Part shown: piece after piece, positions 7,239 to 17,535 of the stretch
Layout of the letters: each line of letters opens with the position of its first letter
How positions within the stretch are numbered: the first letter of the stretch is position 1
Assembly (NCBI RefSeq): GCF_030294945.1
Contig: NZ_AP018448.1
Span: 10,946,501-11,010,500 of the forward strand
Source of the DNA: Streptomyces graminofaciens
GTDB taxonomy: Bacteria > Actinomycetota > Actinomycetes > Streptomycetales > Streptomycetaceae
DNA: 64,000 bases
Direction: 5' to 3'
The notes under the pieces: generated by a model
The model's input: only the letters and a program-made list of their open reading frames with translations
What the model was told of the DNA's origin: nothing
Databases searched by the model: none
Translations under genes and position numbers: made by a program

Positions 7239-8849
7239 ATGACGGGGATCTCGTACCTCCCCGCGCAGACCGACGCGATGATCCTCGACCTCACCGTCGG
7301 CGAACTGCTGCGGGACGCCGCGGAGGCAGACCCCGACCGGCCGGCACTGATCGCCTGTGCACCGGGGGAACCGGCGCAGGTGTGGACCTACCGCGAGCTG
7401 CTCGCCGACGCCAACCGCGCCGCGCAGTGGCTGCTCACGAGATTCCGTCCGGGTGAGCACGTGACCGTGTGGGCGCCGAACGTCCCCGAGTGGATCGTGC
7501 TGCAGTACGGGGCGGCGCTGGCCGGGCTGGTCCTGGTCACGGCCAACCCGGCACTGCGCGCCGGCGAGCTGGAGTACGTGCTGCGCCAGTCGAAGTCGGT
7601 CGGTATCGCCTACAGCGACTCCTTCCGGGGCACCGACATGGCCGTGATCGCCGAGCAGCTCCGCCGGCAGATGCCACAGATCCGCGAGGCCATCCGGTTC
7701 GAGACCTGGAATGCCGAGCTGCAGGCGTTCGACGGACTGCCGCAGCCACTGCCCGCGGTCGAGCCGACTGCTGCCGCCCAACTGCAGTACACCTCGGGCA
7801 CCACCGGATTCCCCAAAGGCGCCCTGCTGCACCACCGTGGTCTGATCACCGCCGCCCACTACGTCCACCAGCGTGCGCAGTTTCCCCGCCATGGCGTGTG
7901 GGCCACAGCGCTGCCGCTCTTCCATACCGCGGCGTGCGGGATGTCGGTGCTGGGGACCGCGGCCAGCCACGGCACCGTAGTGATCTGCCGGCAGTTCGAT
8001 CCCACGCTGGTGCTCTCCGCGATCCAGGAGTACCGCGCCGACCTCTACGCCGGCGTCCCGGCGATGATGCTCGGGCTGCTGGACCACCCCGACTTCGACT
8101 CCTTCGACCTGTCCTCCGTCCAAGTCGCCCTCTCCGGGGGCGACGCGGTCCCGCCTGATCTCGTGCGTGAGGCCGAACGCCGCTTCGGGGCGAGGTTCTC
8201 CACCGTCTACGGGCAGACCGAACTCAGCCCGATCATCACCCAGACCAGCCCGGACGACTCGATGGAGGACAAGTGCGGCACTGTTGGGCGGCCGCTGCCC
8301 AACGTGGAGATCCGTCTTGTCGAGCCGGGCGGAGACCGGCCCGTGCCGATCGGTGAGCAGGGGGAGATCTGTGCCCGCGGCTACCAGGCAATGCTCGAGT
8401 ACTTCGACATGCCTGAGCAGACCCGGGACACTGTCGACGCCGAGGGCTGGGTGCACACTGGGGACCTGGGGGTCCTGGACGAGCGCGGATATCTCCGGGT
8501 CACCGGCCGCATGAAGGACATGATCATCCGTGGTGGAGAGAACATCTACCCACGCGAGATCGAGGCTGTACTCACCGGCCATCCAGGCGTCGCCAGAGCG
8601 GTCGTCGTGGGTGTCCCGGACAAGCAGTGGGGCGAGATCATCGCGGCGGTGATCGAGCTACAGGACGCGGCGAACCCGCCGTCGGCCACCGAGCTGCACG
8701 AGCTTGTCCGCAGGCACCTGGCCCCAGCCAAGACTCCCAAAGACTGGTACGTCACCGGGCAGATTCCCAGCAACGCCATGGGCAAGCTGCAGAAGTTCGT
8801 CCTACGCGATCAGATCACCGATGGGGCACTCAAGCAGCTCCCGGCCTGA
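7239..8849 (+). CDS. Acyl-CoA synthetase (AMP-forming, FadD-like)
   Basis: A 536-residue ANL-superfamily ligase that activates a carboxylic acid to acyl-AMP and then acyl-CoA. ATG 7239 follows AAGGAGG. The P-loop-like A3 motif YTSGTTGFPKG begins at residue 184. YGQTELSP is the A5 motif, GWVHTGDLG around 405-412 binds the ribose, and the hinge/A8 segment GRMKDMIIRGGENIYPREIE follows near 423. The catalytic A10 Lys is in NAMGKLQK near the C-terminus. All core motifs are intact. It is the second gene of the operon with the crotonase-like protein. Its substrate is a medium or long chain fatty acid or an aryl/steroid acid, undecidable here. Confidence 0.92.
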   Translation: MTGISYLPAQTDAMILDLTVGELLRDAAEADPDRPALIACAPGEPAQVWTYRELLADANRAAQWLLTRFRPGEHVTVWAPNVPEWIVLQYGAALAGLVLVTANPALRAGELEYVLRQSKSVGIAYSDSFRGTDMAVIAEQLRRQMPQIREAIRFETWNAELQAFDGLPQPLPAVEPTAAAQLQYTSGTTGFPKGALLHHRGLITAAHYVHQRAQFPRHGVWATALPLFHTAACGMSVLGTAASHGTVVICRQFDPTLVLSAIQEYRADLYAGVPAMMLGLLDHPDFDSFDLSSVQVALSGGDAVPPDLVREAERRFGARFSTVYGQTELSPIITQTSPDDSMEDKCGTVGRPLPNVEIRLVEPGGDRPVPIGEQGEICARGYQAMLEYFDMPEQTRDTVDAEGWVHTGDLGVLDERGYLRVTGRMKDMIIRGGENIYPREIEAVLTGHPGVARAVVVGVPDKQWGEIIAAVIELQDAANPPSATELHELVRRHLAPAKTPKDWYVTGQIPSNAMGKLQKFVLRDQITDGALKQLPA

Positions 8850-9116
8850 TCCCGAAGACCAGTTCCGGTCTGGTGCAGGGCCGACACGTCGGCGGGGAAC
8901 ACGCAGGCGGGCTATCACGTCCGTGAAAGCGAACGTCGCCGGTCTGTCCGACGTGCGGTGGGAGGCCAAGGCCAACAGGGCCGCGAAGAAGCTCAGCTGA
9001 GCACGGGTGTCGCCTTCGCTTTGGGCCTGGTTGCTGAGGCTCACTCGCCACAGCAACGTTCTGTAGCAGGGGCGCGACGCGCAATCACAATGCGAGTGCG
9101 CTGGCACTTGACTGAA

Positions 9117-9305
9117 TCATTGAGACTCTTCGTGGTTGATCCGGGCCAGGACCATGGTGTGGTCGTCGAGGTTCTCGAAGCCGCGGGCGGCCAGGAGGGC
9201 CTGAGCGGCGCGGTGGTGGGTGCCGGTGAGGGCGGCGGTCATGGCGCTGGTGTGGGCGGGGTGGGTGTCGAAGCGGACGTGGGCGTCGATCGGGTGGTCG
9301 GACAT
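9117..9305 (-). CDS. Small conserved actinobacterial protein of unknown function
   Basis: A 62-residue protein starting MSDHPIDAHVRFDTHPAHTS and ending in an acidic tail. The sequence is coherent and coding-like in GC-frame, and its layout (short N-terminal strand, TAALTGTH, then a helix AAQALLAARGFENL and a strand DDHTMVLARI) resembles small streptomycete proteins often found in conjugative-element neighbourhoods. I recognise the type but not a function. It lies 64 bp downstream of another minus-strand remnant (9369-9645), with which it was probably once co-transcribed. Confidence 0.6.
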   Translation of the reverse strand: MSDHPIDAHVRFDTHPAHTSAMTAALTGTHHRAAQALLAARGFENLDDHTMVLARINHEESQ

Positions 9306-9368
9306 GAAGGTGGGGCTCGATTCGGGTTCGGTCCCGGCTGGTGGGTTGGCCGGGTCCGGTGATTGAGG

Positions 9369-9645
9369 TCATCGGTGGGTGCGTGCGGAGGTGAAGGCCG
9401 GCCGGTTGGGCGGACCGGCTCGGGGTGCCGGGGTGGGGCGTGCCGAGGGCCGGGTGGCGGGCGATGGGACTGGAGTGGTGGCGCGGTTCCAGCGGGTGCG
9501 CAGGGAGTTGAGCTCGGCCAGGGCGCGGCGGCTGCCGGTGATGAGCTGGTGGGGGGTGTTCGCGGGGTCGTCGGTGTAGGCGGTGATCCGGTCGGCAACC
9601 GCGCGGGCGCGGGCGATGAGGGCGCGCCGGAGGATTCCCTCGCCC
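9369..9645 (-). pseudogene. 5'-truncated minus-strand gene of unknown function
   Basis: The minus frame LIARARAVADRITAYTDDPA, then NTPHQLITGSRRALAELNSL and a Pro-rich tail, has the helical composition of a real protein. It lacks its own start: upstream, the frame becomes the antisense of the P-loop/Sel1 gene. The likely explanation is a breakpoint near 9640 that removed the N-terminus of this gene and that of the plus-strand gene together. Its partner downstream is the small protein at 9117-9305. Confidence 0.5.
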
Positions 9646-11908
9646 CAGTACTCGGGGGAGCCGGCGGGCGTGGAGACCAGGGTCCTGGTGGGCGGCTCTT
9701 CCACGGGCAAGACCCGGGCATGCTGGGAGGCGCTCGAACTGCTGCCCGGCGACTGGCGGTTGTGGCACCCCATCGATCCGTCGCGTCCCGATGCGGCGCT
9801 GGCGGACATGGAGCGGATCGGCCCGCGCACGGTGGTCTGGCTCAACGAGGCCCAGCACTACCTGCTCACCCCGGCCGCTGACGTCGGCGAACGGGTCGCG
9901 GCCGGGCTGCGCGCTCTGCTGCGGGATCCGAGCCGGGGGCCGGTGCTTGTGCTGGGCACGATCTGGCCCGAGTACTGGGCCCAGCTCACCACACCGCCGC
10001 GCGCTGACGGGCAGGACAGATCGGACCCGCATGCTCAGGCCCGGCAACTTCTGGGCGGCCGTGAGCTGCCCGTACCGGTCTCGTTCACCGACCCGGAGGA
10101 CGTCCAGGGGCTGCGTGCTGCCGCTGCTGCCGATCCGCGGCTCGCCCACGCTGCCGAGCGAGCCGAGGAGGGGCAGATTGCCCAGTATCTCGCCGGTGGC
10201 CCGGCCCTGTTGGAGCGCTACCACACTGCACCGGCCGCGGCACGAGCCCTTGTCGACGCCGCCATCGACGCTCGCCGTCTTGGCCTCGGCCCAGCCCTGC
10301 CGTCCGCCCTGCTGGAGGAAGCTGCCGACGGCCATCTGACCGCCACGCAGTGGGATCTGCTGCCGGACGACTGGTTCGAGGAGGCCATGGCCCACGTCGC
10401 CAGGGGCGTACGCGGAGCCCGTGGTGCGCTGACGGGTACGTCCCCGCCACGGCGAACCGGCCCCCGCCCAGCCCCACTACCGGCTCGCCGACTACCTCGA
10501 GCAGCACGGCCTACGGGCTCGGGCCTCCCTCGGCCCGCCGGCCTCCCTGTGGACGGCGGCGATCGGTCACGCCCTGGCAGCCGACCGCGCCGAACCGGCC
10601 GAGCTGGCACAGCAGCGTGGCCTGCGCCGGATCTCCTTCGGCCTGTACCGCGACCTGGCAACCGAAGGGCATACCAAAGCGCTGGACGAAATCATCGGCT
10701 TCCTGTCGGTCATGGGCCGCATGGACGAGGCGCTGGCCTGGTACCGGTACGCGGCCGACGCGGGCCACACGGTGGACGTCGGCAGTATCGCCCGAGTGCT
10801 GGGCAGCTCGCTGGGCTGCTGTGAGGAGGCCCTGGTCTGGTACCGGCTGCTGGTGTCCGAGGGCGACCTCAGCGTCGTGAACGACCTGATCCGCTTGCTG
10901 GCGCGGATGGGCCGTACGCAGGAGGCTCTGGCCCGTGCCGCCGATCCCGCGACCACGGTCGCCCCGCTGGAACTGGCCGAGACAGCGATGACGGCGGGCC
11001 GGGACGAGGACGCCGTCATCTGGTTCCGCCTCGCGGCCGAGAGAGGTGACAGCACCGCTCTGCGGGGCGCGGCAGTCGTGCTCGTACGGCTTGGCCGGGC
11101 CGAGGAAGCGCTCGCCCTGCTCCTGCGGTACGCGGAGCGGGGCGATGTCTTCGCGATGGGGGAGGCCGGCTGGTTGCTGGGCGAACTGGGCCGTGACGAG
11201 GCCGCCCTGACCTGGTACCTGCGCGCGGTCGAGGCGGGCGACGGCTTCGCCCAGCGGTGCGTGGCACGACTGCTGGCGCGGACGGGCCGTGAGGCCGAGG
11301 CCCGCGCTTGGTACCGGCGCGCGGCCCTGGAGAAGGGGGACCGGTACGCGCTGGAGGAGGAGCAGGGCAAGCGGGATGGGGTAGATGGGGCTCCCGGGAT
11401 CCCCGGGACGGCGCTGATCGGGTATGGCTGGAACGCGGAGATGCCGTGGCTGCTGGCGCGTGTGCGCGGAACTGACCAGCGCAGCCAGGAGCCGCCGTTC
11501 GCCATCGACGGCCTCGACCTGGACTTCCTGGTCATGTTGCGCACACTGGCTCAGGAAGCACAGCACGGCGGCACGTTCGGCGTCCTGCACGAGGCCGACG
11601 ACATCCTGGGGGCCCTGCGCGAGCACGACCTCTTCGACGAGGCTGTGGCCTGGTGCTGGTCCCGGGCGACCGAGGGCTCGCCGTATGGCGCCTGGTGGAC
11701 GGCGGCCCACCGTCTCCTCCAGGCCCAGGGACGTGCGGACGAGGCACAGCGCCTGCGCCGGTTCGGCTGGGAGCCGGACGGCAGCGTCGCCGAACCGTGG
11801 GAAGCGTTGCCACCCGAGGAGCCGCTCGTCCCGGCGGCGCTGGTGCGGGACTCCGATCCGTTGCCGCGTGTGGAGGAAGGCGACCAGGGCTGGTGGCGTG
11901 TGTCCTGA
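9640..11908 (+). pseudogene. P-loop ATPase with Sel1-like repeats, frameshifted
   Basis: Coding sequence begins around SGEPAGVETRVLVGGSSTGK, containing a Walker A motif (GGSSTGKT). A Walker B-like VVWLNEAQHYLL and an ATPase-like domain follow to about 10430. Phase is then lost: the upstream frame ends in GARGALT and the downstream frame resumes with RVRPRHGEPAP. This is consistent with loss of two bases (CG) near 10433. The downstream part carries at least five Sel1/TPR-like units (ALAWYRYAADAG, ALVWYRLLVSEG, AVIWFRLAAERG, ALTWYLRAVEAG, ARAWYRRAALEKG) and ends at 11908. The usual N-terminus is also missing. The intact protein may have been a STAND-type signalling ATPase; this copy should be dead unless the frameshift is a sequencing error. 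Confidence 0.7.
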
Positions 11909-12169
11909 CGGCGGGCAACCCCACTGAGCCACTGAACTCTTTCAGCGGTGCCGCTCCAGGGTGAGGATGCCGCGGCGATTGACGACTTTCGCTTCGGGCT
12001 GCATCGCGACCTTCGGAAGATCCGCCACGACTTCAGCCGTGCACGCCGCGCTCCACGGGTGCCCGCGCTGCGGACAGCGCGCGGTTGACGGCTTGCTGGG
12101 TTGGTATGAGATCGCGGCCGGGCGGGCGTCTGAGGGGTGTCGTCACCGCGGGCTGACTCCCATGTAGGC

Positions 12170-12455
12170 GTGGTCGGCAGCCCGCCCACCGAGTGGCCGA
12201 TCAGGACCAGTTGGGCCGTGGAGTTGCCGCTATTTCGGCGCCAGTTCTGCAGCCAAGTGGTGCTCTAATCGGCGAGTTTGCGCGCGGTGCCGCCCGGTTG
12301 TCGCGCCGCCAGCCGTACGGGAACGGGAAGTAGTTCCGGCCTTCCTTCAGGTCGAAGTGTTCCGATAGGAAGCTCGCGATCGCCGTGTTGCCGTCGATCT
12401 TCCACAGGACGGGCAGGGTGTGGAGGTCGGGGACGAGCAGGTCCGCGACGACGCG
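12170..12455 (-). pseudogene. LCAT-like lipase/esterase fragment
   Basis: The minus strand reads VADLLVPDLHTLPVLWKIDG, LSEHFDLKEGRNYFPFPYGW and RRDNRAA. After a phase change it gives TTWLQNWRRNSGNS and TAQLVLIGHSVGGL, the nucleophile elbow (GHSVG) of an alpha/beta hydrolase. Together these resemble the middle of a streptomycete lecithin:cholesterol-acyltransferase-like lipase. Both ends are missing. It is flanked by IS debris. Confidence 0.6.
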
Positions 12456-12774
12456 TCGCCGAGATCGGCCAGGCGCCAGTCGTCCTCTTCGATTTCGGCG
12501 CACGTTGCCGGTCGTACGCGTCTGGTTCGTCACCCTAGACGGTGCTACAACGATAGAGGTCCCCGTGCGGCCATGGGGGAGGGGGACAAGGTGCGCCGAG
12601 CAAAGCGCCTGACGTGTGTGAGTCTCACAGAGTCGTGACCGTCGGCCAGATGCCCTCGACAGGCCGCCCGGCTGCGCTCTACCGCAGAGGGAGTGCATGG
12701 GTGTTGAGCCCACCACTCCTGCGTGCTGGCGGGCAGCCTGCGTAGTTGGCCGAATTCCGAGGTTGGCCTGCCAG

Positions 12775-13981
12775 TCGATGGTGAAGGCAGTTTTGCCAAA
12801 GCCGCGCCCCTGGGCCGACTGTCGGGTGTTGTTCGACCGCACCGGGCCGATGACGTTGACGCCGCGGAGAGTTGGGGCCGTGAGGAGTAGCTCGGCAGAG
12901 GTGTATCCAGCATCCAGCAGATGTTCCGCCGGCAGGAGGTCCTTGCTGGTGAGGCGGTCATGAATGTCCTCGACGACCATCGCGTCGTTGACCGTGGCGT
13001 CGGTCGTGACGACGTGAGTGATCAGGTGAGGGCGCTGTGACTCCTCGGTGTTGTCGCAGCTCTCGCTGAGGTGGATCTTGTAACCGACCCAGGCGGATCC
13101 GCGCTTCTTCGCATACCGGGCCTGCGGGTCATAAGGCGAGGCGACCAGCACTCTGCTCGGCGGGAGATCATCCTTCCCCCGCCAGGCCACCTCCTGTTCA
13201 CCGTCGCTGATGGTGCGGATGAACTGCTGCACCCACACCGTGCGCAGAATGCCGACGGTGGGCACCTCCCGCAGCCACGCCGGCGCCGTCGACACGAAGA
13301 CCGCTTCGAGCAGACGGTATCCGTCAGCAGCGATCTCCATGGCCAGAGCGCGTCGCTCCTGCTCGTCGGCCGGCAACCGGTAGGCGTCGACCCGCGTCCC
13401 GTAGCGGTCCTGCCAAGCCGGGGCCATGGACGCACACAGCCAGTCCGGCGCGGCCACGGCAAGCGCCTCCAGCGTCGCTCGCAGCGTCTCGCCAATGAAC
13501 TCCAGGCGGTTGAGGGCGCGGACCGCAGTCAGGACATGCGTGGAGTCGGTGCGCTGCCGCCCGCCGGAGCAACCAGTCCCATCCCGGCCAGCCGCTCCAG
13601 GAGCAGGTCCAGGATTTTCTCCTCCAGACCGTGTGCCAGCAGCCGGTCTCGGAACGCGGTCAACACGGTGTGGTCGAAGCCGGGGTCGGTCAGCTCCATG
13701 CCGAGCATGTACTTCACATCGATCCTGGCCCGCACCGCATGCGCGGCCTGGCGGTCGGTCAGATTTTCGGCGAACTGCAGGATGCTGACCAAGGCCAGCC
13801 GGCCGGGTGAAATGCCGGGACGTCCCCGAGCCCCGAAAGCCTCCTTGAACTCCTCGTCCTGGAACAGCGGACCGAGGCCGTCCCGGATCCTCATCGCCAG
13901 GCAGCCCTTGGGGAACGCCGCCCGAGCCACCTCCCGGGTCCCTGCGGGGACCTCCACTCCTGAGTCCGCCCGCATGGACAC
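12775..13981 (-). mobile_element. IS1182-family transposase remnant
   Basis: The N-terminal part runs from 13981 and includes FPKGCLAMRIRDGLGPLF, ARGRPGISPGRLALVSILQF, AENLTDRQAAHAVRARID and GFDHTVLTAFRDRLL. The frame shifts near 13565 (APAGG to GGRQRTDSTHVL) and continues through RTVWVQQFIRTIS, YDPQARYAKKRGSAWVGYK, ITHVVTTDATVNDAMVV and LLDAGYTSAELL to AFTIDW near 12775. There the C-terminal cysteine-rich part is replaced by unrelated sequence. The element is frameshifted and truncated, so it is inactive. Terminal inverted repeats were not found. Confidence 0.85.
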
Positions 13982-14106
13982 CCAACCACCCCCGTTGCAC
14001 GGCCAGACGCCCGTTCACGTCCATGAGCCACTGCCCACCACGCTCGCGTCCCCGGATGCAAAAACGCCCCATGATCGCGCCGGCTTCACCCAATTGGGCA
14101 ACAGGG

Positions 14107-14235
14107 TCCGTCGATGGATTCGAAGAGCGTGAGGTTGGCCTCGGCCCGGGTGGTGAAGGTGCGGCCGCGGATGCATTCGGTTTGGATGAGCATCCAGAGG
14201 TTCTCCGCGAGGGCATTGGCATAGGAGTCCGCGAC
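14107..14235 (-). mobile_element. IS3-family transposase (OrfB) fragment
   Basis: The minus strand reads SVADSYANALAENLWMLIQT, then ECIRGRTFTTRAEANLTLFE and SIDG. This is the DDE-domain segment containing the catalytic Glu of IS3-group integrase-type transposases (usual form SYDNALAEN). Only about 43 residues remain, squeezed between the IS1182 and IS30 remnants, which shows repeated insertions into the same spot. Confidence 0.75.
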
Positions 14236-14308
14236 GGAGGCAGTGGATGCCTGAACTCCCGCTCGCAGCAGGCGGGTTGTGAGCTACACGGACGTGTATT
14301 GCCTGGAC

Positions 14309-14990
14309 TCAAGCGATCGTCGCAATACCGGCTTCCTGGACCGATAGCAGGTGCTCATTGAGGGCTTCAGCAGGCGTGTTCCAACCGAGCGTTTTCCGGG
14401 GCCTGGTGTTGAGAGCGTGAGCAACAGCATCGAGCTCGTCGGCGTCCCATCGCGACAGGTCTGTTCCTTTGGGAAAGTACTGGCGCAGGAGTCCGTTCGT
14501 GTTCTCGTTGGTGCCCCGTTGCGAGGGGCTTTGCGGGTCGGCGAAATAGACTTGCAGCCTGGTGTCGACGCTCAGTTGGGCGTGCTGGGCCGGCTCCTTG
14601 CCGCGGTCCCAGGTCAGTGAGCGGCGCAGTTGCTCGGGCAGCGTGGTGATCGTGGTGGCGATCGCGTCTTTCACGGCCTCGGCGCCGCGGCCGGCCAGGG
14701 CCGGGCCGTTCTTGACCCGTAGCTCGACACCGTAGCCGTCCATCCGCGGCAGGTGCAGCAGCATGGTGAACCGGGTCGTGCGTTCCACGAGGGTGCCGAT
14801 TGCCCCGGCCGGTGCCGATAATGAGGTCGCCCTCCCAGTGGCCCGGCACCGCGCGGCCTTCGGCCTCGGCAGGCCGCTGGCGGCCGGAGACGTTGCGAGG
14901 GTCATGATGTGCGAGCTGGCGTCCGGAGTGAGCGGGGGTGGGTCCCCGGGTGAGCTGGTTGCCGCCGTCCTGCTCAGCCCTGAGCAGGAC
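14309..14990 (-). mobile_element. IS30-family transposase remnant
   Basis: The C-terminal DDE domain is visible in two frames. AVPGHWEGDLIIGTGRG is in one; after a phase change near 14815, IGTLVERTTRFTMLLHLP, SLTWDRGKE and RGTNENTNGLLRQYFPKG are in the other, ending LSVQEAGIATIA at 14309. The motifs GDLI, WDRG and NENTNG correspond to the D, D and E of IS30 elements. The N-terminal HTH part is absent upstream of about 14990, so it cannot transpose by itself. Confidence 0.85.
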
Positions 14991-15072
14991 GGACTCTCGG
15001 CCTTGACGCTCGTTTGACGCTCTCGGCGTTTGCATTAAGGATGATGAGCCGAGAAACCGGCTCTGAACAGGG

Positions 15073-15122
15073 CTTTTCTGGGATCCGTTCAGGCTGACAT
15101 CTTTCCGATGACGGCGCACGTG
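15073..15122 (+). repeat. Diverged direct repeat, copy A
   Basis: A 50-bp segment starting CTTTTCTG and ending GCGCACGTG. It matches copy B (15610-15659) without gaps at about 37 of 50 positions. Weaker similarity extends ~28 bp upstream (GAGCCGAGAAAC against GGGCCGAGGAAC). It lies just beyond the IS30 remnant. Confidence 0.6.
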
Positions 15123-16069
15123 GAGTGCGTGGCGATTCTTGAGCCTGTTACAAAGGGCATCTGACTTGCGCTTTCGACCAGCGGCCGGTGAACGACGACG
15201 TGCTGTGTTCTGCTGCCCGTAGAGACGGCGCAGGAATCTCGACGCTCATCTGACGCTCGTTCTGTCGGCTCGCCGGGTGTCCTGGTCGCCCGGCACAGGG
15301 CTCTCTGCCGCTCATTCACTCACTTCGGCCTCGTTGAGGTGAGGCCCCTGATCACCCGCCTCGCCAACCGTCGGCCTTCGCCCGGCGACCGCCTCTCGTG
15401 CTGGTCGACCTGGCGCCGCCGCCGACTGCCGGGTGCGTCTCCCATGGACGACTTGGGGAAGTGGTCATGGCCGAATCGCGATAAGAACGCGGGCTTTTGA
15501 ACGTCACGGGGTACCTGGTGCGGGCAACGCAGACTGACGAACTGCCCGCAGTCGACATCACGCCGCCCTCACACGGGGCAAAGGGCCGAGGAACGCTTTC
15601 TGGACCGGACTTTTCTGCGACTCGCCCAGATCGACACCCTTCCGTGGACGTCGCACGTGCCGACCTGTGGGCAACGGTGAGGGACGCCGGGGCGCAAAGT
15701 GCTGACGGCTGCCTCAGCGCGGCGGACGCGGTCCGGGTGAGCCGCACCGGAGGAGCACGGTGACGCGGGCTGAGCGGTAGGCGCAGGAGCCCCTTCGCCG
15801 GGTACTCCGGCTCCCGCGATGACTCACGAGGCTTCCGAACCGGCGGCATCGGTTGGACGCCGTTGTCGGATGTTCGACTGGCGTCGGTTCTCCGGGCGCC
15901 CCGCCGGAAGGGCCGCGCGGGTCAGCGGGTCAGCGGGTGACGGGAAGGGGCTCGCATGTCGGCGGTGGACGAGGGTGCGCGGACATCGGACGGGACGGCG
16001 AGGCGGCTTGCGCAGGAGAGGGCCGTGGTGCGGTGGCTGACGACCACCGACCAACAGGGTCATCGCCTG
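15123..16069. other. Gap without an intact gene
   Basis: Apart from repeat copy B, I see no supportable gene. Short motifs recur: GACGCTC occurs twice near 15005 and twice near 15241. The composition is that of decayed coding DNA. It separates the IS cluster from a histidine-kinase scrap. Confidence 0.5.
15610..15659 (+). repeat. Diverged direct repeat, copy B
   Basis: The second copy, 537 bp downstream of copy A in the same orientation, sharing CTTTTCTG at the start and CGCACGTG at the end. On the opposite strand both copies would encode similar peptides (around SQKSPVQ). They may thus be two decayed copies of a coding sequence end or of a recombination site. Confidence 0.6.
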
Positions 16070-16205
16070 TCAACGGCCACATGTACCTGACGAGCGTGCG
16101 GGCCCCCAGTTCGACGGGTGCGGCGCCGGCGTCCAAGCGGGTGACCTCCAGGACGTCATCCACGAGGCGGCGCAGGTTACGGGCGCTGTCGCGTACCCGG
16201 TCGGT
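16070..16205 (-). pseudogene. Sensor histidine kinase scrap
   Basis: The minus strand reads DRVRDSARNLRRLVDDVLEV followed by TRLDAGAAPVELG. This is the segment immediately after the H-box in streptomycete sensor kinases (LVDDVLExxRLDAG). Neither the phosphoacceptor His region nor the ATPase domain is readable around it, so this is a short relic. Confidence 0.5.
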
Positions 16206-16535
16206 GGCCCGTCCAGGTGGCAGTAGCCGATGCCGGCATGCCCGCCACGGGTGTGCGCCAGACGCCGGGCGACGGTGGGCGGAATGACGGCGCAGTCGGG
16301 CTGTCTCGGCGGCATTCGCCGTCCTGCCCGCCGTGATCACCCTGGTCAACTACCTGCGGGACGTCCCCGACGAGCTGTGCGAGGAGATATGGGGTCGAGG
16401 TTGTCCCGTATGGCCGGACGTAAGGAGAGCTGACAGCTTGCCTTCATAAGAACCCCATGAATCTTCAATGAAAAACCCCTGAGTGCCTGGCAGGCTGCGT
16501 GATCATCCGGGGTCTCCCGGACCGCGGCGGTCGAG

Positions 16536-17535
16536 GTGAGCGTTCCCGCCGCGACTTCCCCCTTCCTTCAGCATCAGGGATTTCGGCATGCCCTCCACCC
16601 CCACCGCGCCCCTGTACCGGGCGTCAGACGCATCTCCCGCACTGCTGTCGCCGCCGGTTTGGCGGCTGTGCTGTCCGTAACCGGACCATTCGTCTTGGTC
16701 TCCGCCGCCGACGATGCGTCAACGGCCGCCGTTCCGGCGGACGGCCTCAAGTCGGCCGTTGACAAGCTCGGTTCCGACGACGCCGGTCTCCTCGCCGAGG
16801 CCAAGGCTGAGCAGGCCAGAAACATCACCATGATGATCGCCACCGCGCCCGGTCGGATCGAGCAGGTCGCCGACCAGTTGGACGCGGTGAAGGGCGGCTC
16901 CGTGGGCCGCACATACGACAGGCTCGGGTATGTCCGCGCCACCGTCCCGACCGGCAGGGCGGACGCGGCGATCGCCGCCGCCGCGAAGTTGTCCTCCGTG
17001 CGCGCGATCGACCTGGACCGGACGATACGGCTCGACGACCCGGTTCAGCCTCCCATCGCCGCCCGGGGCACCCCATCGTCGTCGACGGCGAAGACGTACG
17101 CCGCGCCCGACAAGAACACCCCCGCCAAGAACCCGTACAACCCGGCCTTCGAGACGGGTGCCGTCGACTTCGTGAAGGAGAACCCGAAGGCCGACGGCAG
17201 AGGGATCACGATCGGGGTTCTCGACACAGGGGTCGACCTCGCCCACCCGGCACTGCGGAAGACCACCACCGGCGAGCGCAAGATCGTCGACTGGGTGACG
17301 GCCACCGACCCGGTCATCGACCGCGACGGCACCTGGCGCCCCATGACGACCTCCGTGTCCGGGCCCGCCTTCACCTACGACGGCCGGAACTGGAAGGCGC
17401 CCGCCGGCTCTTACCAGGTCAACGTCTTCCGGGAGTCCGTCACCAGCGGCACCGAGTCCGAAGGAGACGTGAACCGGGACGGCGACACCACCGACGCCTG
17501 GGGTGTGCTGTACGACGCGGCGGCCGGCACGGCCG
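16536..17535 (+). pseudogene. S8 (subtilisin-like) secreted protease, 3'-truncated
   Basis: The frame from GTG 16536 encodes an export signal (SRTAVAAGLAAVLSVTG) and an inhibitor-like propeptide (ITMMIATAPGRIEQV, TYDRLGYVRATVPTGRAD). The start of the S8 domain follows with its catalytic Asp in GITIGVLDTGVDLAHPAL. The sequence stays in family through DAWGVLYDAAAGT at about 17530 and then stops matching; the His and Ser of the triad are absent. The remaining tail to 17612 is antisense to a truncated PAS gene. A deletion has evidently removed the protease 3' part. An AT-rich stretch at 16440-16480 may be its promoter. Confidence 0.8.

Noticed and set aside
8860..8880. Possible terminator after the acyl-CoA synthetase gene
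   Set aside because: The stem AGACC/GGTCT is only five base pairs with no T-run.
12201..14312. A 703-codon open frame on the minus strand
   Set aside because: Only the middle part is transposase; its ends are out-of-phase IS and lipase debris. It is a composite of relics, not one gene.
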